Part shown: in pieces, positions 1-7,412 of the stretch
Layout of the letters: each line of letters opens with the position of its first letter
Numbering within the stretch: the stretch's first letter is position 1
NCBI GenBank assembly: GCA_002439555.1
Contig: DJOC01000049.1
Span: 11,880-24,850 of the forward strand
Direction of reading: 5' to 3'
DNA from: Caryophanales bacterium UBA6448
Lineage (GTDB): Bacteria; Bacillota_I; Bacilli_A; RF39; UBA660
Length of the DNA stretch: 12,971 bases
Position numbers and translations under genes: made by a program
The notes under the pieces: generated by a model
The model's input: the letters and a program-made list of their open reading frames with translations, nothing else
Databases searched by the model: none
What the model was told of the DNA's origin: nothing

Positions 1-22
1 CGAGCGCTGCCATAAATGGGTT

Positions 23-60
23 GCGCTTATGTTACATCACTGTAACATAGGCGCGTTTTT
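23..60 (+). terminator. Intrinsic terminator, plus-strand oriented
   Basis: A 14-bp stem (23-36 with 41-54, one G-U pair) has a four-base TCAC loop and is followed by GTTTTTATTT on the plus strand. It has no T-tract in minus orientation. It therefore ends a plus-strand transcript entering from the left: either an upstream gene or an antisense RNA convergent with the toxin-like mRNA, whose stop codon is only a few bases away. Confidence 0.7.
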
Positions 61-163
61 ATTTAAATATGAGAATTAACACTGCAGCACTTAGTACTAC
101 AAATGAAATACTCATAAAAAATATTATCATAATTATGAAAAAATCTTTTAAATCTCTTCTCAT
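59..163 (-). CDS. Small hydrophobic peptide, type I toxin-like (34 aa)
   Basis: This 34-residue peptide starts MRRDLKDF, then has one uninterrupted hydrophobic stretch (about residues 8-33, rich in Ile, Phe, Val and Met) and ends in a single Lys. That is the shape of a membrane-acting type I toxin or holin-like toxin peptide. The start at 161-163 is fixed by an unusually strong Shine-Dalgarno sequence (AAGGAGGTG, 170-178) six bases upstream. A consensus minus-strand promoter lies at 234-262, leaving a leader of about 65 nt. Stable hairpins and an inverted repeat surround the ORF, as in type I toxin mRNAs. No protein antitoxin is visible; an antisense RNA would be expected. I do not recognise an exact named family. 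Alternatives are a small regulatory membrane peptide or a chance ORF, but the ribosome binding site and promoter make chance unlikely. Confidence 0.68.
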   Translation of the reverse strand: MRRDLKDFFIIMIIFFMSISFVVLSAAVLILIFK

Positions 164-233
164 TACAACCACCTCCTTGTTATTTTTTAACTTGAAAGTG
201 GCAGCGCCCGCCTAACGGTTACTTCCAATTATA

Positions 234-262
234 ATGATAACAAAGAGTTAATACACTGTCAA
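234..262 (-). promoter_or_regulatory. Promoter of the small hydrophobic peptide gene
   Basis: On the minus strand a perfect TTGACA -35 box (257-262) is followed after 17 bases by TATCAT (234-239, 5 of 6 to consensus). The predicted RNA start is near 227, upstream of the strong Shine-Dalgarno sequence at 170-178. Confidence 0.65.
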
Positions 263-342
263 TCAACTTTACATTAATTTGACATATTCAATTATAATCT
301 ATTTACATTATGGATGTTAAACTAATTACATAAAATTTTGAG

Positions 343-371
343 TTGAAATTCATAAAAGCAAATGTTATAAT
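343..371 (+). promoter_or_regulatory. valS promoter with extended -10
   Basis: TTGAAA (343-348), a 17-base spacer and a perfect TATAAT (366-371), preceded by TGT (363-365) as an extended -10 element. The predicted transcript starts near 378, immediately before the T-box stem I. Confidence 0.75.
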
Positions 372-377
372 AACTTT

Positions 378-592
378 GTAAAAACGTTATGCAAGAGGAG
401 TAGTTTAATTATTTTATTAGAGAGGAAAAGTAATATGCTGAAAGCTTTTCTTAAACCCTGATTAAATGAAGTAGCTTGCTAGTTGCCTACTTAAGTAAAT
501 AGAGTAGGCTGTGAGTCCGCATTAAGGATAATAAGTTAAATATAAAGGTGGTACCGTGCAATATGCACCCTTTTGGTAACCATCTTTTTTTT
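378..592 (+). ncRNA. T-box riboswitch leader, valine-specific
   Basis: This leader senses uncharged tRNA-Val and controls valS by antitermination. Stem I closes with GCAAG (391-395) paired to CTTGC (475-479). The specifier is GTA (471-473, a Val codon), in the loop next to that closing helix and in the usual GAA-codon context. A further hairpin is formed by GCCTAC (485-490) with GTAGGC (504-509). The conserved T-box begins at 545 as AAGGTGGTACCGTG. Its UGGU bulge (549-552) would pair with an ACCA end and discriminator A, as expected for tRNA-Val. The antiterminator uses AAAGG (544-548) with CCTTT (569-573), and GTGCA with TGCAC inside. The competing terminator follows. Between 164 and 602 there is no gene other than this leader. 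Confidence 0.93.
547..592 (+). terminator. T-box regulated intrinsic terminator
   Basis: GGTGGTACC (547-555) pairs imperfectly with GGTAACCATC (575-584), enclosing the GTGCA/TGCAC hairpin, and is followed by a run of eight T (585-592). It shares bases with the antiterminator, so the two folds exclude each other. The valS ribosome binding site begins directly after it. Confidence 0.88.
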
Positions 593-602
593 GGAGGTAA
601 AA

Positions 603-3101
603 ATGGAAACAAAATATGATTTTAATTTAGTTGAGAAAGGAAAATATGAGTTTTGGCTTAATAACAAAACCTTTTTAGCCGGTAATGATAAAAGTAAAAG
701 ACCTTTTGCTATCGTTATTCCACCACCAAATGTAACTGGTAATTTACATATTGGTCACGCTTGGGACACAACACTTCAAGATATAATAATTAGATACAAA
801 AAACTTTGTGGCTTTGATGCACTTTGGGTTCCTGGTATGGATCACGCTGGTATAGCAACTCAAGCAAAAGTTGATGAAAAACTTTCTAAAATGGGAATTA
901 ACCCAAGAAACCTTTCAAGAGAGGATTGGCTAAAATATGCTTGGGATTGGAAAGAGGAATATGCAAATAACATTCATAAACAATGGGCAAAACTTGGACT
1001 TGCACTTGATTATTCTCGTGAAAGATTTACTTTAGATGAGGGACTTTCAAAAGCCGTAAGAAAAGTTTTTGTGGACCTTTATAATAAAGGGCTTATTTAT
1101 CGTGGTTATCGTATAATTAACTGGGATCCAAAAGCTCAAACAGCACTTTCTAATGAAGAGGTTATTTATAAAGATGTAAAAGGTTACTTTTATCATTTAA
1201 AATATATTATCGAAGGAACTGATAAATACTTAGATGTTGCCACAACAAGACCTGAAACATTATTCGGAGATACTGCTGTTGCGGTTAACCCAAATGATGA
1301 AAGATATAAGGGTTTAATTGGTAAAAATGTAGTGCTACCAATTGTAGGAAGATTAATTCCAATTATTGGAGATGAGCACGCAGATCCGGAATTTGGAACA
1401 GGATGTGTTAAAATAACTCCTGCGCACGATCCTAATGATTATGAAGTAGGTAAAAGACATAACTTAAAAGAAATCATTTGTATAAATCCTGATGCCACAA
1501 TGAATGAAAATGCGGGTATTTATCAAGGACTTTCTCGAGAGGAAGCAAGAGAAAAATTAGTCGAGGATTTAGAAAAAAAAGGTTTACTTCTTTCCAAAGA
1601 GGAAATAACTCATAATGTTGGTCACTCTGAAAGAACAGGAGTTATGATTGAACCTTATTTATCTTCACAATGGTTTGTAAAAATGCGTCCTTTGGCAGAT
1701 AGAGTACTTGAAAATCAAAAAAATAAAGATACAAAAGTAAATTTTGTTCCAAAAAGATATGAAAAGACAATGAATCACTGGATGGAAATAACTTATGATT
1801 GGTGTATATCTCGTCAACTTTGGTGGGGACATAGAATTCCAGCTTGGTATAAAGGTGATGAAATCTATGTTGGTGAAACTGCTCCGACTGGTGAAGGTTG
1901 GGTTCAAGATCCAGATGTATTAGATACTTGGTTCTCATCAGCATTATGGCCATTTTCAACATTAGGTTGGCCTAATAAAACAGATGATTTAGATAGATAT
2001 TTTCCTAATGATGTTTTAGTAACAGGTTATGATATTATACCATTTTGGGTTAACAGAATGACTTTTCAATCACTTGAATTTATGAACCAAAGACCATTTA
2101 AAGATTGTCTTATTCACGGACTAATTCGTGATAAGCAAGGTAGAAAAATGAGTAAGAGCCTTGGAAATGGTGTAAATCCTATCGAAGTAATTGATAAATA
2201 TGGATGTGATTCATTAAGATTATTCTTAACAACAAATTCTGCACCAGGAATGGATCTTCGATATGATGAAGAAAAAGTTGCATCCTCTTGGAACTTTATT
2301 AATAAATTATGGAATGCTTCAAGGTATGTAATAATGAATACAAGCGATTTAAATGATATTAATCATAAAGAATATAATAATTATGATAAATGGATTTTAA
2401 CAAAATATAATAATGTAGTTAAGATGGTAACAAAATATATGGATAAATATGAATTTCATAATGCATTTAGCACTCTTTACTCGTTTATATGGGATGATTA
2501 TTGCTCTTCATATATTGAAATATCTAAAATATATTTAAATGATACATCAAAAAGCGTTCTTCTTAATATTTTAACAGGTATAATAAAAATGCTTCATCCA
2601 TTCGTGCCTTTTGTTACCGAAGAAATATATCAAAATTTACCATTTAAAGAAAGTAAATCAATAATGGAAAGTAGTTATCCAGTATTTAATAAAAAAGAAG
2701 TTTATGATATTACAGAAACTACTGAAATATTAAATGATATAACATCACTTCGTAACTTTAAAGCGGAAAATAATATTATAAATAGTGATGCTGTTAAAAT
2801 AGAAAAGTTATATGATGAAAAATTATATGATGGGTTAATCAAATTTAAAAATAAAGTAGATATTATTAGAGACTCTATTAAATATGAATCAAAATTTGCT
2901 ACATTATATTTTGAAGTTAAAAATAAGGTTTGCGAGGAAGATATTCAAAAAGAAATCGAAGAATTAGAAAAATCAATTAATAAAAGAAAAAGTCTTCTTT
3001 CAAATGAAAATTTTGTTAAACGTGCACCTGAAAATATTGTAGCAAACGAAAAACAAAAACTTGCTGAGGAAGAGGAAAAACTTGCAAAATTAAAAAACTG
3101 A
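603..3101 (+). CDS. valS: Valine--tRNA ligase (ValRS)
   Basis: A cytoplasmic class I aminoacyl-tRNA synthetase that attaches valine to tRNA-Val. The 832-residue protein has the class I HIGH motif at residues 49-52 (PPNVTGNLHIGHAWD) and KMSKS at 515-519. The CP1 editing domain shows TTRPET (214-219) and GTGCVKITPAHDPND (265-279). The block containing WWGHRIP lies near 407-413. The C-terminal anticodon-binding region ends in a Lys/Glu-rich coiled-coil arm (about 770-832) typical of ValRS. It is somewhat shorter than the usual 870-880 residues. I place the start at ATG 603, behind GGAGG at 593-597. A longer in-frame reading from TTG 573 would lie inside the terminator and is rejected. It is transcribed through the valine T-box, and its TGA stop lies in the terminator stem shared with the convergent integrase. 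Confidence 0.97.
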   Translation: METKYDFNLVEKGKYEFWLNNKTFLAGNDKSKRPFAIVIPPPNVTGNLHIGHAWDTTLQDIIIRYKKLCGFDALWVPGMDHAGIATQAKVDEKLSKMGINPRNLSREDWLKYAWDWKEEYANNIHKQWAKLGLALDYSRERFTLDEGLSKAVRKVFVDLYNKGLIYRGYRIINWDPKAQTALSNEEVIYKDVKGYFYHLKYIIEGTDKYLDVATTRPETLFGDTAVAVNPNDERYKGLIGKNVVLPIVGRLIPIIGDEHADPEFGTGCVKITPAHDPNDYEVGKRHNLKEIICINPDATMNENAGIYQGLSREEAREKLVEDLEKKGLLLSKEEITHNVGHSERTGVMIEPYLSSQWFVKMRPLADRVLENQKNKDTKVNFVPKRYEKTMNHWMEITYDWCISRQLWWGHRIPAWYKGDEIYVGETAPTGEGWVQDPDVLDTWFSSALWPFSTLGWPNKTDDLDRYFPNDVLVTGYDIIPFWVNRMTFQSLEFMNQRPFKDCLIHGLIRDKQGRKMSKSLGNGVNPIEVIDKYGCDSLRLFLTTNSAPGMDLRYDEEKVASSWNFINKLWNASRYVIMNTSDLNDINHKEYNNYDKWILTKYNNVVKMVTKYMDKYEFHNAFSTLYSFIWDDYCSSYIEISKIYLNDTSKSVLLNILTGIIKMLHPFVPFVTEEIYQNLPFKESKSIMESSYPVFNKKEVYDITETTEILNDITSLRNFKAENNIINSDAVKIEKLYDEKLYDGLIKFKNKVDIIRDSIKYESKFATLYFEVKNKVCEEDIQKEIEELEKSINKRKSLLSNENFVKRAPENIVANEKQKLAEEEEKLAKLKN

Positions 3102-3121
3102 TACTTGTTGTCAGTTTTTTT
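3092..3121. terminator. Bidirectional terminator between valS and integrase
   Basis: A perfect 10-bp inverted repeat, AAAAAACTGA (3092-3101) and TCAGTTTTTT (3111-3120), has a nine-base loop. It gives a T-run on both strands. The outermost codon of each arm is a stop codon: TGA of valS at 3099-3101 and TGA of the integrase at 3113-3111. The hairpin can end both convergent transcripts. Confidence 0.8.
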
Positions 3122-4220
3122 CATTGTAAATATTATTCATACAATTTCTTTTATAATTTAAGGATGGATGGATATATAAGCTTTGTGTTATAGTTGTACT
3201 TGAATGACCAAGTATTTCAGATAAAGCTTTAGTACTCATTTGTGCTTCATCTGCTTTTGTTGCAAAAGTGTGTCTTGTGGTATGAAATTTTTTATGTTTA
3301 ATTCCCCAATAATTTAAAAATCGATAATAATGATTTGTAAAACTTCGTGGTTCAATTGGCTTTCTGGTACCTGATAAAAAGTATTCGTGTTCTTCCATAC
3401 TTCTTAAGTAAAAATGTATATTTTTTTTTAAAATATCTGGTATAGGTATTACTCTATATGATTTTTTTGTTTTAGGTTTTGAAAGAATAACTTTTGTTTT
3501 ATAATTTGATGATCTATTGGTATCTTTAACTCTTATCATCGTATGATTAACAGTAAAAGTATTATTTCGTAAATCAAAACTTTCTTTTTTTAAGGCACAT
3601 AATTCTCCGATTCTTATTCCAGTATAAAGGCTAAGCAAGATTCCAAAAATACAGCGATCTTCTTTTGTATGTGCTCTTTTTTCAATAATTTCGATTTCCT
3701 TTTTATTAAACACAATAATATCTTTTTGAAATTTTGGTGGAACGATAACATCAATTTTCATTTTATGAAATGTAATAATTTGTTTTATTACCATAGCTAT
3801 ATCGTGAATAGTATTATCTGATAAATGTTTTTGATCTTGAAGTGAAGTTATATAATCACTGATAACATCATCAGTAAGTCTATCTAATCTAATGTTGCCT
3901 AGATTTGGCCTAATTCTTGCGTCAATTACTTGTAAATAAGTTGCATAAGAAGATTCTTTTACTATGACTTTTTTAAATCTAAGCCATTCATCAATTTTAC
4001 AATTAAATTTTTCATAATATTCTTTACATTGATTTATTACTTTACCATTAATATCAAATACTAATTCACTACTTTGAAGTACCTCTCTTTTATTTTTAAC
4101 TTCTTGATAAGAATTTCCATAAAGATAACCATATTTTAATTTCCCATTATTATCAATATCTTTTACATAACGCGTTTCAAATTTCCCATCCTTCCTTTTA
4201 TAAATGCATTCTTTGCCCAT
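3111..4220 (-). CDS. Tyrosine recombinase / phage-type integrase
   Basis: A site-specific DNA recombinase of 369 residues, in the size range of phage and Tn916-type integrases. The N-terminal part (about 1-50, basic and Gly/Tyr-rich) looks like an arm-type DNA-binding domain. A helical core-binding domain spans about 70-155 and the catalytic domain about 170-360. Catalytic residues are visible: R203 (YTGIRIGEL), a strand Lys near 250-253, H313 and R316 (HTTRH), H339 (LGHSS) and the nucleophile Y349. All are present, so it looks active. The start at 4218-4220 follows AGAGGTGA (4228-4235) by seven bases. It is convergent with valS and preceded by its own Shine-Dalgarno sequence behind a terminator. 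No excisionase, att duplication or phage structural gene is seen nearby, so its element is small, decayed or not delimited. Confidence 0.92.
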   Translation of the reverse strand: MGKECIYKRKDGKFETRYVKDIDNNGKLKYGYLYGNSYQEVKNKREVLQSSELVFDINGKVINQCKEYYEKFNCKIDEWLRFKKVIVKESSYATYLQVIDARIRPNLGNIRLDRLTDDVISDYITSLQDQKHLSDNTIHDIAMVIKQIITFHKMKIDVIVPPKFQKDIIVFNKKEIEIIEKRAHTKEDRCIFGILLSLYTGIRIGELCALKKESFDLRNNTFTVNHTMIRVKDTNRSSNYKTKVILSKPKTKKSYRVIPIPDILKKNIHFYLRSMEEHEYFLSGTRKPIEPRSFTNHYYRFLNYWGIKHKKFHTTRHTFATKADEAQMSTKALSEILGHSSTTITQSLYIHPSLNYKRNCMNNIYNEKN

Positions 4221-4281
4221 AAATAAATCACCTCTATTTTAACTTTAATAGGAAATATCAAATAAAAAAAGATTTTTTTAT

Positions 4282-4313
4282 AAAAAAACACAATTTATTG
4301 CAAAATCGTGTTT
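4282..4313 (-). terminator. Terminator after the membrane protein gene
   Basis: On the minus strand AAACACGAT (4313-4305) pairs with ATTGTGTTT (4294-4286), one G-U pair, and is followed by a T-run (4288-4282). The TAA stop (4297-4295) lies in the loop, so the hairpin begins within the coding sequence. It separates the 472-residue protein gene from the integrase. Confidence 0.65.
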
Positions 4314-5713
4314 ATATTTTGTGAAAATGGAACTTCATTAATAATCTTTTTTAATTCCTCTTTTATGTTCATTTTGTCATTATAAGAAAGATTTTCTTTT
4401 GTTATATAATTTGTTTTATCAAACATTGTAAAATTAGAATTTTCTTTAATCTGCAATTTTCCATTTATTTTATAGTTTTTAGTTTGCATATTATATTCAT
4501 AAGAATTTTTTTCTATTTTATTAAAATTAAATGTTATATTTTTATAAGTAACTACGATATTTCCATTTTCATTTAAAACTATATTTACTTTTGTATCATT
4601 TTTAATTAAATCAATATCAATAGTAGAATAGTTAAACTTGTTAATCTTTATTTCAAATCCTTTAACTTTTAATGTATTATTTGCATAAGTGGCATTATAT
4701 TTTTTTTGATTAACTTTTAAATTTATTTCAAACGTGTTATTTTTATAAGTAAATAGATTATCACCTTCGTGGTATACCTCAATTTCTTTAACATTTTTTC
4801 CTAATAAATCAGTATATATATTTATACCAATGTTTCCATCGTATTCCTTAATTAAATCTTTTTTTAATTTATTTAAGTATTCTTTAACATCATCCATATT
4901 ATAACCATTTGGATAATTATTTTTCTTAAGCATTATTTTAAATAATATGTCCATAAATTTTTCATCATTTTGAATGCTATTATTTAAACTAGTAAGAATG
5001 TTATCAAAAGTTACATTTTGTAGTAAGAATGTTATTCTCTTTTTAAATATATATTTATTATTTTTTTTACTTATATCAAGTACTATATCAAAGTCTTCGG
5101 TATTAAAACTATTAAATAAATAATTTTTAAATCCATTGATTAAATAATTATAATCACTTAAACTAACGTAATTTTTATGTTCAAATAGATTAGTGTTATT
5201 TAGTAAAATAGGATTATTTACGACGTTTTTTAATAGTAAATAAGAACCTTTATCTTCATAATTATAAATAAGATTATTCACTTCGTTATTATTTTTGTAA
5301 AATGTTTGGGCATATGCTATTTTTTCGTTTTCATAATCTAAATCATATTCGAAGTTTAATAAATAATCTGTGTCCCTATGATTTACATTTATATTACCAA
5401 TGAGACTTATTGGCTTACTTGTGTCAAAATCTAAATATGAATTTATTTTCTTTTGAGAAATGTCTATATAACTATAACCTTTATTTATAACTGCTTTATA
5501 AATTTCTTCACCATTTTTATTAAATACAAATAAATAGTAAAAACAAACTCCTAATAATCCCAGTATTAAAAGTACTCCAAGGACACTAAATATAATAGCA
5601 ATAACGCTTTTTTTCTTTTTCGGTTCTGGTTTATATACTTCAATATTTTGGTTAGGAACAAGTGGTGGAGTTATATCTAAATTTTCTACATTATTTTGAG
5701 TTTCATTATTCAT
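4295..5713 (-). CDS. Single-pass membrane protein with large extracellular domain, unknown function
   Basis: I do not recognise this 472-residue protein. The short N-terminal cytoplasmic part is polar and Pro-rich (TPPLVPNQ near 15-22) and ends in a basic KKKK patch (32-35). One transmembrane helix follows (about 36-64). The remaining 400 or so residues are predicted outside the cell and are Asn/Lys/Tyr-rich, with many alternating hydrophobic residues suggesting long beta strands, especially from 300 to 440. There is no cysteine in that outer part and no cell-wall sorting motif. The start at 5711-5713 follows AAAGGGA by several bases. A possible weak promoter upstream is TTTACA (5759-5754) and TATGAT (5734-5729), with a long 19-base spacer. 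It lies between the unknown two-gene operon and the integrase. A lipid- or peptidoglycan-associated surface role is only a guess. Confidence 0.8.
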   Translation of the reverse strand: MNNETQNNVENLDITPPLVPNQNIEVYKPEPKKKKSVIAIIFSVLGVLLILGLLGVCFYYLFVFNKNGEEIYKAVINKGYSYIDISQKKINSYLDFDTSKPISLIGNINVNHRDTDYLLNFEYDLDYENEKIAYAQTFYKNNNEVNNLIYNYEDKGSYLLLKNVVNNPILLNNTNLFEHKNYVSLSDYNYLINGFKNYLFNSFNTEDFDIVLDISKKNNKYIFKKRITFLLQNVTFDNILTSLNNSIQNDEKFMDILFKIMLKKNNYPNGYNMDDVKEYLNKLKKDLIKEYDGNIGINIYTDLLGKNVKEIEVYHEGDNLFTYKNNTFEINLKVNQKKYNATYANNTLKVKGFEIKINKFNYSTIDIDLIKNDTKVNIVLNENGNIVVTYKNITFNFNKIEKNSYEYNMQTKNYKINGKLQIKENSNFTMFDKTNYITKENLSYNDKMNIKEELKKIINEVPFSQNINTILQ

Positions 5714-5759
5714 TTTTTATCCCTTTCTATCATATATATAATACCATAATTTTTGTAAA

Positions 5760-5784
5760 AAAAAATCAAATTTTTAAAATTTAT
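5760..5784 (-). terminator. Possible weak terminator after the 265-residue gene
   Basis: On the minus strand an A/T-only six-base inverted repeat (AAATTT, three-base loop, AAATTT) precedes a long T-run ending near 5757. The stem has no G-C pair, so it may be a weak terminator or simple AT-rich spacer. Confidence 0.3.
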
Positions 5785-6582
5785 TTAAAAAAATGATAAT
5801 TGAGTATTTTCCTCATAAGTATTATTTACTTGTTTTTTATTTTCTAATGATTTATTAAACTCTCTTTCTAGATGGACTAAATAAATAACAAATTCATATA
5901 AGTGTCTTTTGTTTAGATAAGTAATTCCATCTTTATTTTTAAGTGGTTTTACTTTATCTGTATCAAATTTATCATATCTAAATGATAGATGTTCTACTAA
6001 AAGAGAAACATATCTAAAATAGTATTTATTATTTACATAGCCACTTTTTATATCTTTTACATAATTATGTAGTCCATATGCACTTTCACTAACATCATCA
6101 TATTTATAAAATTCATTTGTTAAAAGTTCTTTAGAAATCATTTGTAAAATAGATAAGTTAATTTTTTCTTGATTTGATAAATTTTCATATGATGTAAAAG
6201 TCATATTGTTAATTTGCATACCAAGTAAATGATTTATTAGTGATGGTGGATTAAATAAAATTGCTTCATTTTTAAATAAAACATCACTTTGACCTTGCAT
6301 AGTTTTACCACATTTATTCCATTTTCCTTCGATACCATTTCTTTTTGGACTTTTATAGCAAATACAAAAATGTTTTGAGGTATCTTTTGCTTCGATTAAA
6401 TTATATTTTGCAAGGTAGGTAAAAAGGCTAGTTTCATTATCAAATCTACCCGTAAAATTTGTTATTCCGTCAATAGTATCAAGTTTAAAATTTAATATGC
6501 TTTCTAATGCAATAGTTTTATATCTATCCGATTTATCTTCGTTTTTACTTCTTTTTTGATCTAAAGCTAAATAATATTTCAT
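5785..6582 (-). CDS. Hypothetical protein, second gene of an unknown two-gene operon
   Basis: I do not recognise this 265-residue protein. It has no signal peptide or membrane segment and is probably cytoplasmic. The N-terminal half contains HFCICYKSPKRNGIEGKWNK (71-90) with C73, C75 and C91, perhaps a small metal-binding or structural element. The C-terminal half (about 135-245) is mainly helical and rich in aromatic residues. It ends exactly in QLSFF (261-265), close to the bacterial beta-sliding-clamp binding consensus QL(S/D)LF; this could be meaningful or chance. The start at 6580-6582 is three bases after the upstream stop codon, and its ribosome binding site (AGAGGA, near 6592-6597) lies inside the upstream gene, so the two are translationally coupled. 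An accessory or defence function is possible because an integrase is nearby, but nothing in the sequence proves it. Confidence 0.82.
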   Translation of the reverse strand: MKYYLALDQKRSKNEDKSDRYKTIALESILNFKLDTIDGITNFTGRFDNETSLFTYLAKYNLIEAKDTSKHFCICYKSPKRNGIEGKWNKCGKTMQGQSDVLFKNEAILFNPPSLINHLLGMQINNMTFTSYENLSNQEKINLSILQMISKELLTNEFYKYDDVSESAYGLHNYVKDIKSGYVNNKYYFRYVSLLVEHLSFRYDKFDTDKVKPLKNKDGITYLNKRHLYEFVIYLVHLEREFNKSLENKKQVNNTYEENTQLSFF

Positions 6583-6585
6583 TTT

Positions 6586-7389
6586 TTATTTCCTCTCTTT
6601 TCCTTTATATAATTTAAAAGTTTCACTATATAATTTATGAGATATTCCTTTTATTAAAGAATTTTTACTAATAAATTGAAAATCTTTTTCTTTTAAAATA
6701 CTATTTATTTCATTTTCGTAAAATATTAAAAAATTTTCAGCGTACTTATCAATGATATTAATAAGTAGAATGCAACCTTTCTCGGTATTTAAGTCTATTT
6801 TTGATAAGTCTAAAAATAAAAAGAAGTTCTCCCGAATTAAATTATATAATTTAATAAACTTTTCATTTACAAAATTGTTTATTTGTTTTTCTCCATATTC
6901 TTTTGTAATTTCGTATTCAATTGAATAACTATCTTTATAATATGCTACATCAATTGGTCTATAAGACTTGATTGCAAAAGGATTAAATAATATTAAACTT
7001 GATATGCAATAGTCTTCATAGCCAATTTCATAAATAATTTTACTATTAATATATAGACCATCATAGTCTTTTGCAATTTGGGGATAATCAAGTATTTTTC
7101 TGTTTTCGTTATTACTATGATATTTATTATATGCATTATTAAAGTCCTCAATATTATTAATATATAGAATATTAGTATTATCATTTAAGGTTACAATTGA
7201 GGCTTCACCATTAAATTTATAATAAAATACATTTGGATGTTCTTCGAGAAACATAAGCCATTCATTAGCATTAATATTTGTATATTTTGTCAGCCAAAGT
7301 CCACCATAGGGTTTAGCATTAAATGGAACAATATCCCTGAATATTGATGTATTTATATTTTTGGTACCAAATGTAATAAATTTATCCAT
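6586..7389 (-). CDS. Hypothetical protein with KPxGGLW motif, first gene of an unknown operon
   Basis: This 267-residue protein has no signal peptide or membrane segment and looks cytoplasmic. Three landmarks stand out: KPYGGLW (26-32) followed by a Trp-containing helix (NEWLMFL, 42-48); QIAKDYDGLYI (104-114); and CISSLILFNPFAI (128-140). From memory, this order of KPxGGLW, (I/A)xKDYDG and a late 'S-hydrophobic-FNP' motif occurs in a scattered family of uncharacterised bacterial and phage proteins. I cannot verify this or assign an activity. The C-terminal 110 residues are helical and Lys/Asn/Phe-rich. The start at 7387-7389 follows AAGGGGGAA by a few bases, and a promoter with extended -10 lies at 7413-7441. 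It is coupled to the 265-residue gene with a three-base gap, suggesting partners made in similar amounts. Confidence 0.83.
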   Translation of the reverse strand: MDKFITFGTKNINTSIFRDIVPFNAKPYGGLWLTKYTNINANEWLMFLEEHPNVFYYKFNGEASIVTLNDNTNILYINNIEDFNNAYNKYHSNNENRKILDYPQIAKDYDGLYINSKIIYEIGYEDYCISSLILFNPFAIKSYRPIDVAYYKDSYSIEYEITKEYGEKQINNFVNEKFIKLYNLIRENFFLFLDLSKIDLNTEKGCILLINIIDKYAENFLIFYENEINSILKEKDFQFISKNSLIKGISHKLYSETFKLYKGKERK

Positions 7390-7412
7390 ATTTCCCCCTT
7401 AAATTTAGGTAT

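Larger units (their letters stand above)
2..209. repeat. Inverted repeat flanking the toxin-like ORF
   Basis: Bases 2-12 and 199-209 are complementary over 11 positions. Read as minus-strand RNA, GGGCGCUGCCA in the leader pairs with UGGCAGCGCUC downstream of the stop codon, with one G-U pair. Such 5'-to-3' long-range pairing is known in type I toxin mRNAs, where it masks translation until the 3' end is processed. The leader copy can also fold locally: GGAAGU near 227-221 can pair with ACUUUC near 199-194. The complementarity is seen directly; the function is inferred. Confidence 0.5.

Noticed and set aside
573..602. Longer valS reading from TTG at 573
   Set aside because: It would start inside the T-box terminator, while ATG 603 has a well-spaced GGAGG.
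1642..1962. Minus-strand open frames inside valS
   Set aside because: They are shadows of the strongly conserved ValRS coding frame and have no start context of their own.
6993..7184. Alternative minus-strand frame within the 267-residue gene
   Set aside because: It is an out-of-frame shadow of low-complexity AT-rich codons (Ile-rich), without ribosome binding signals.
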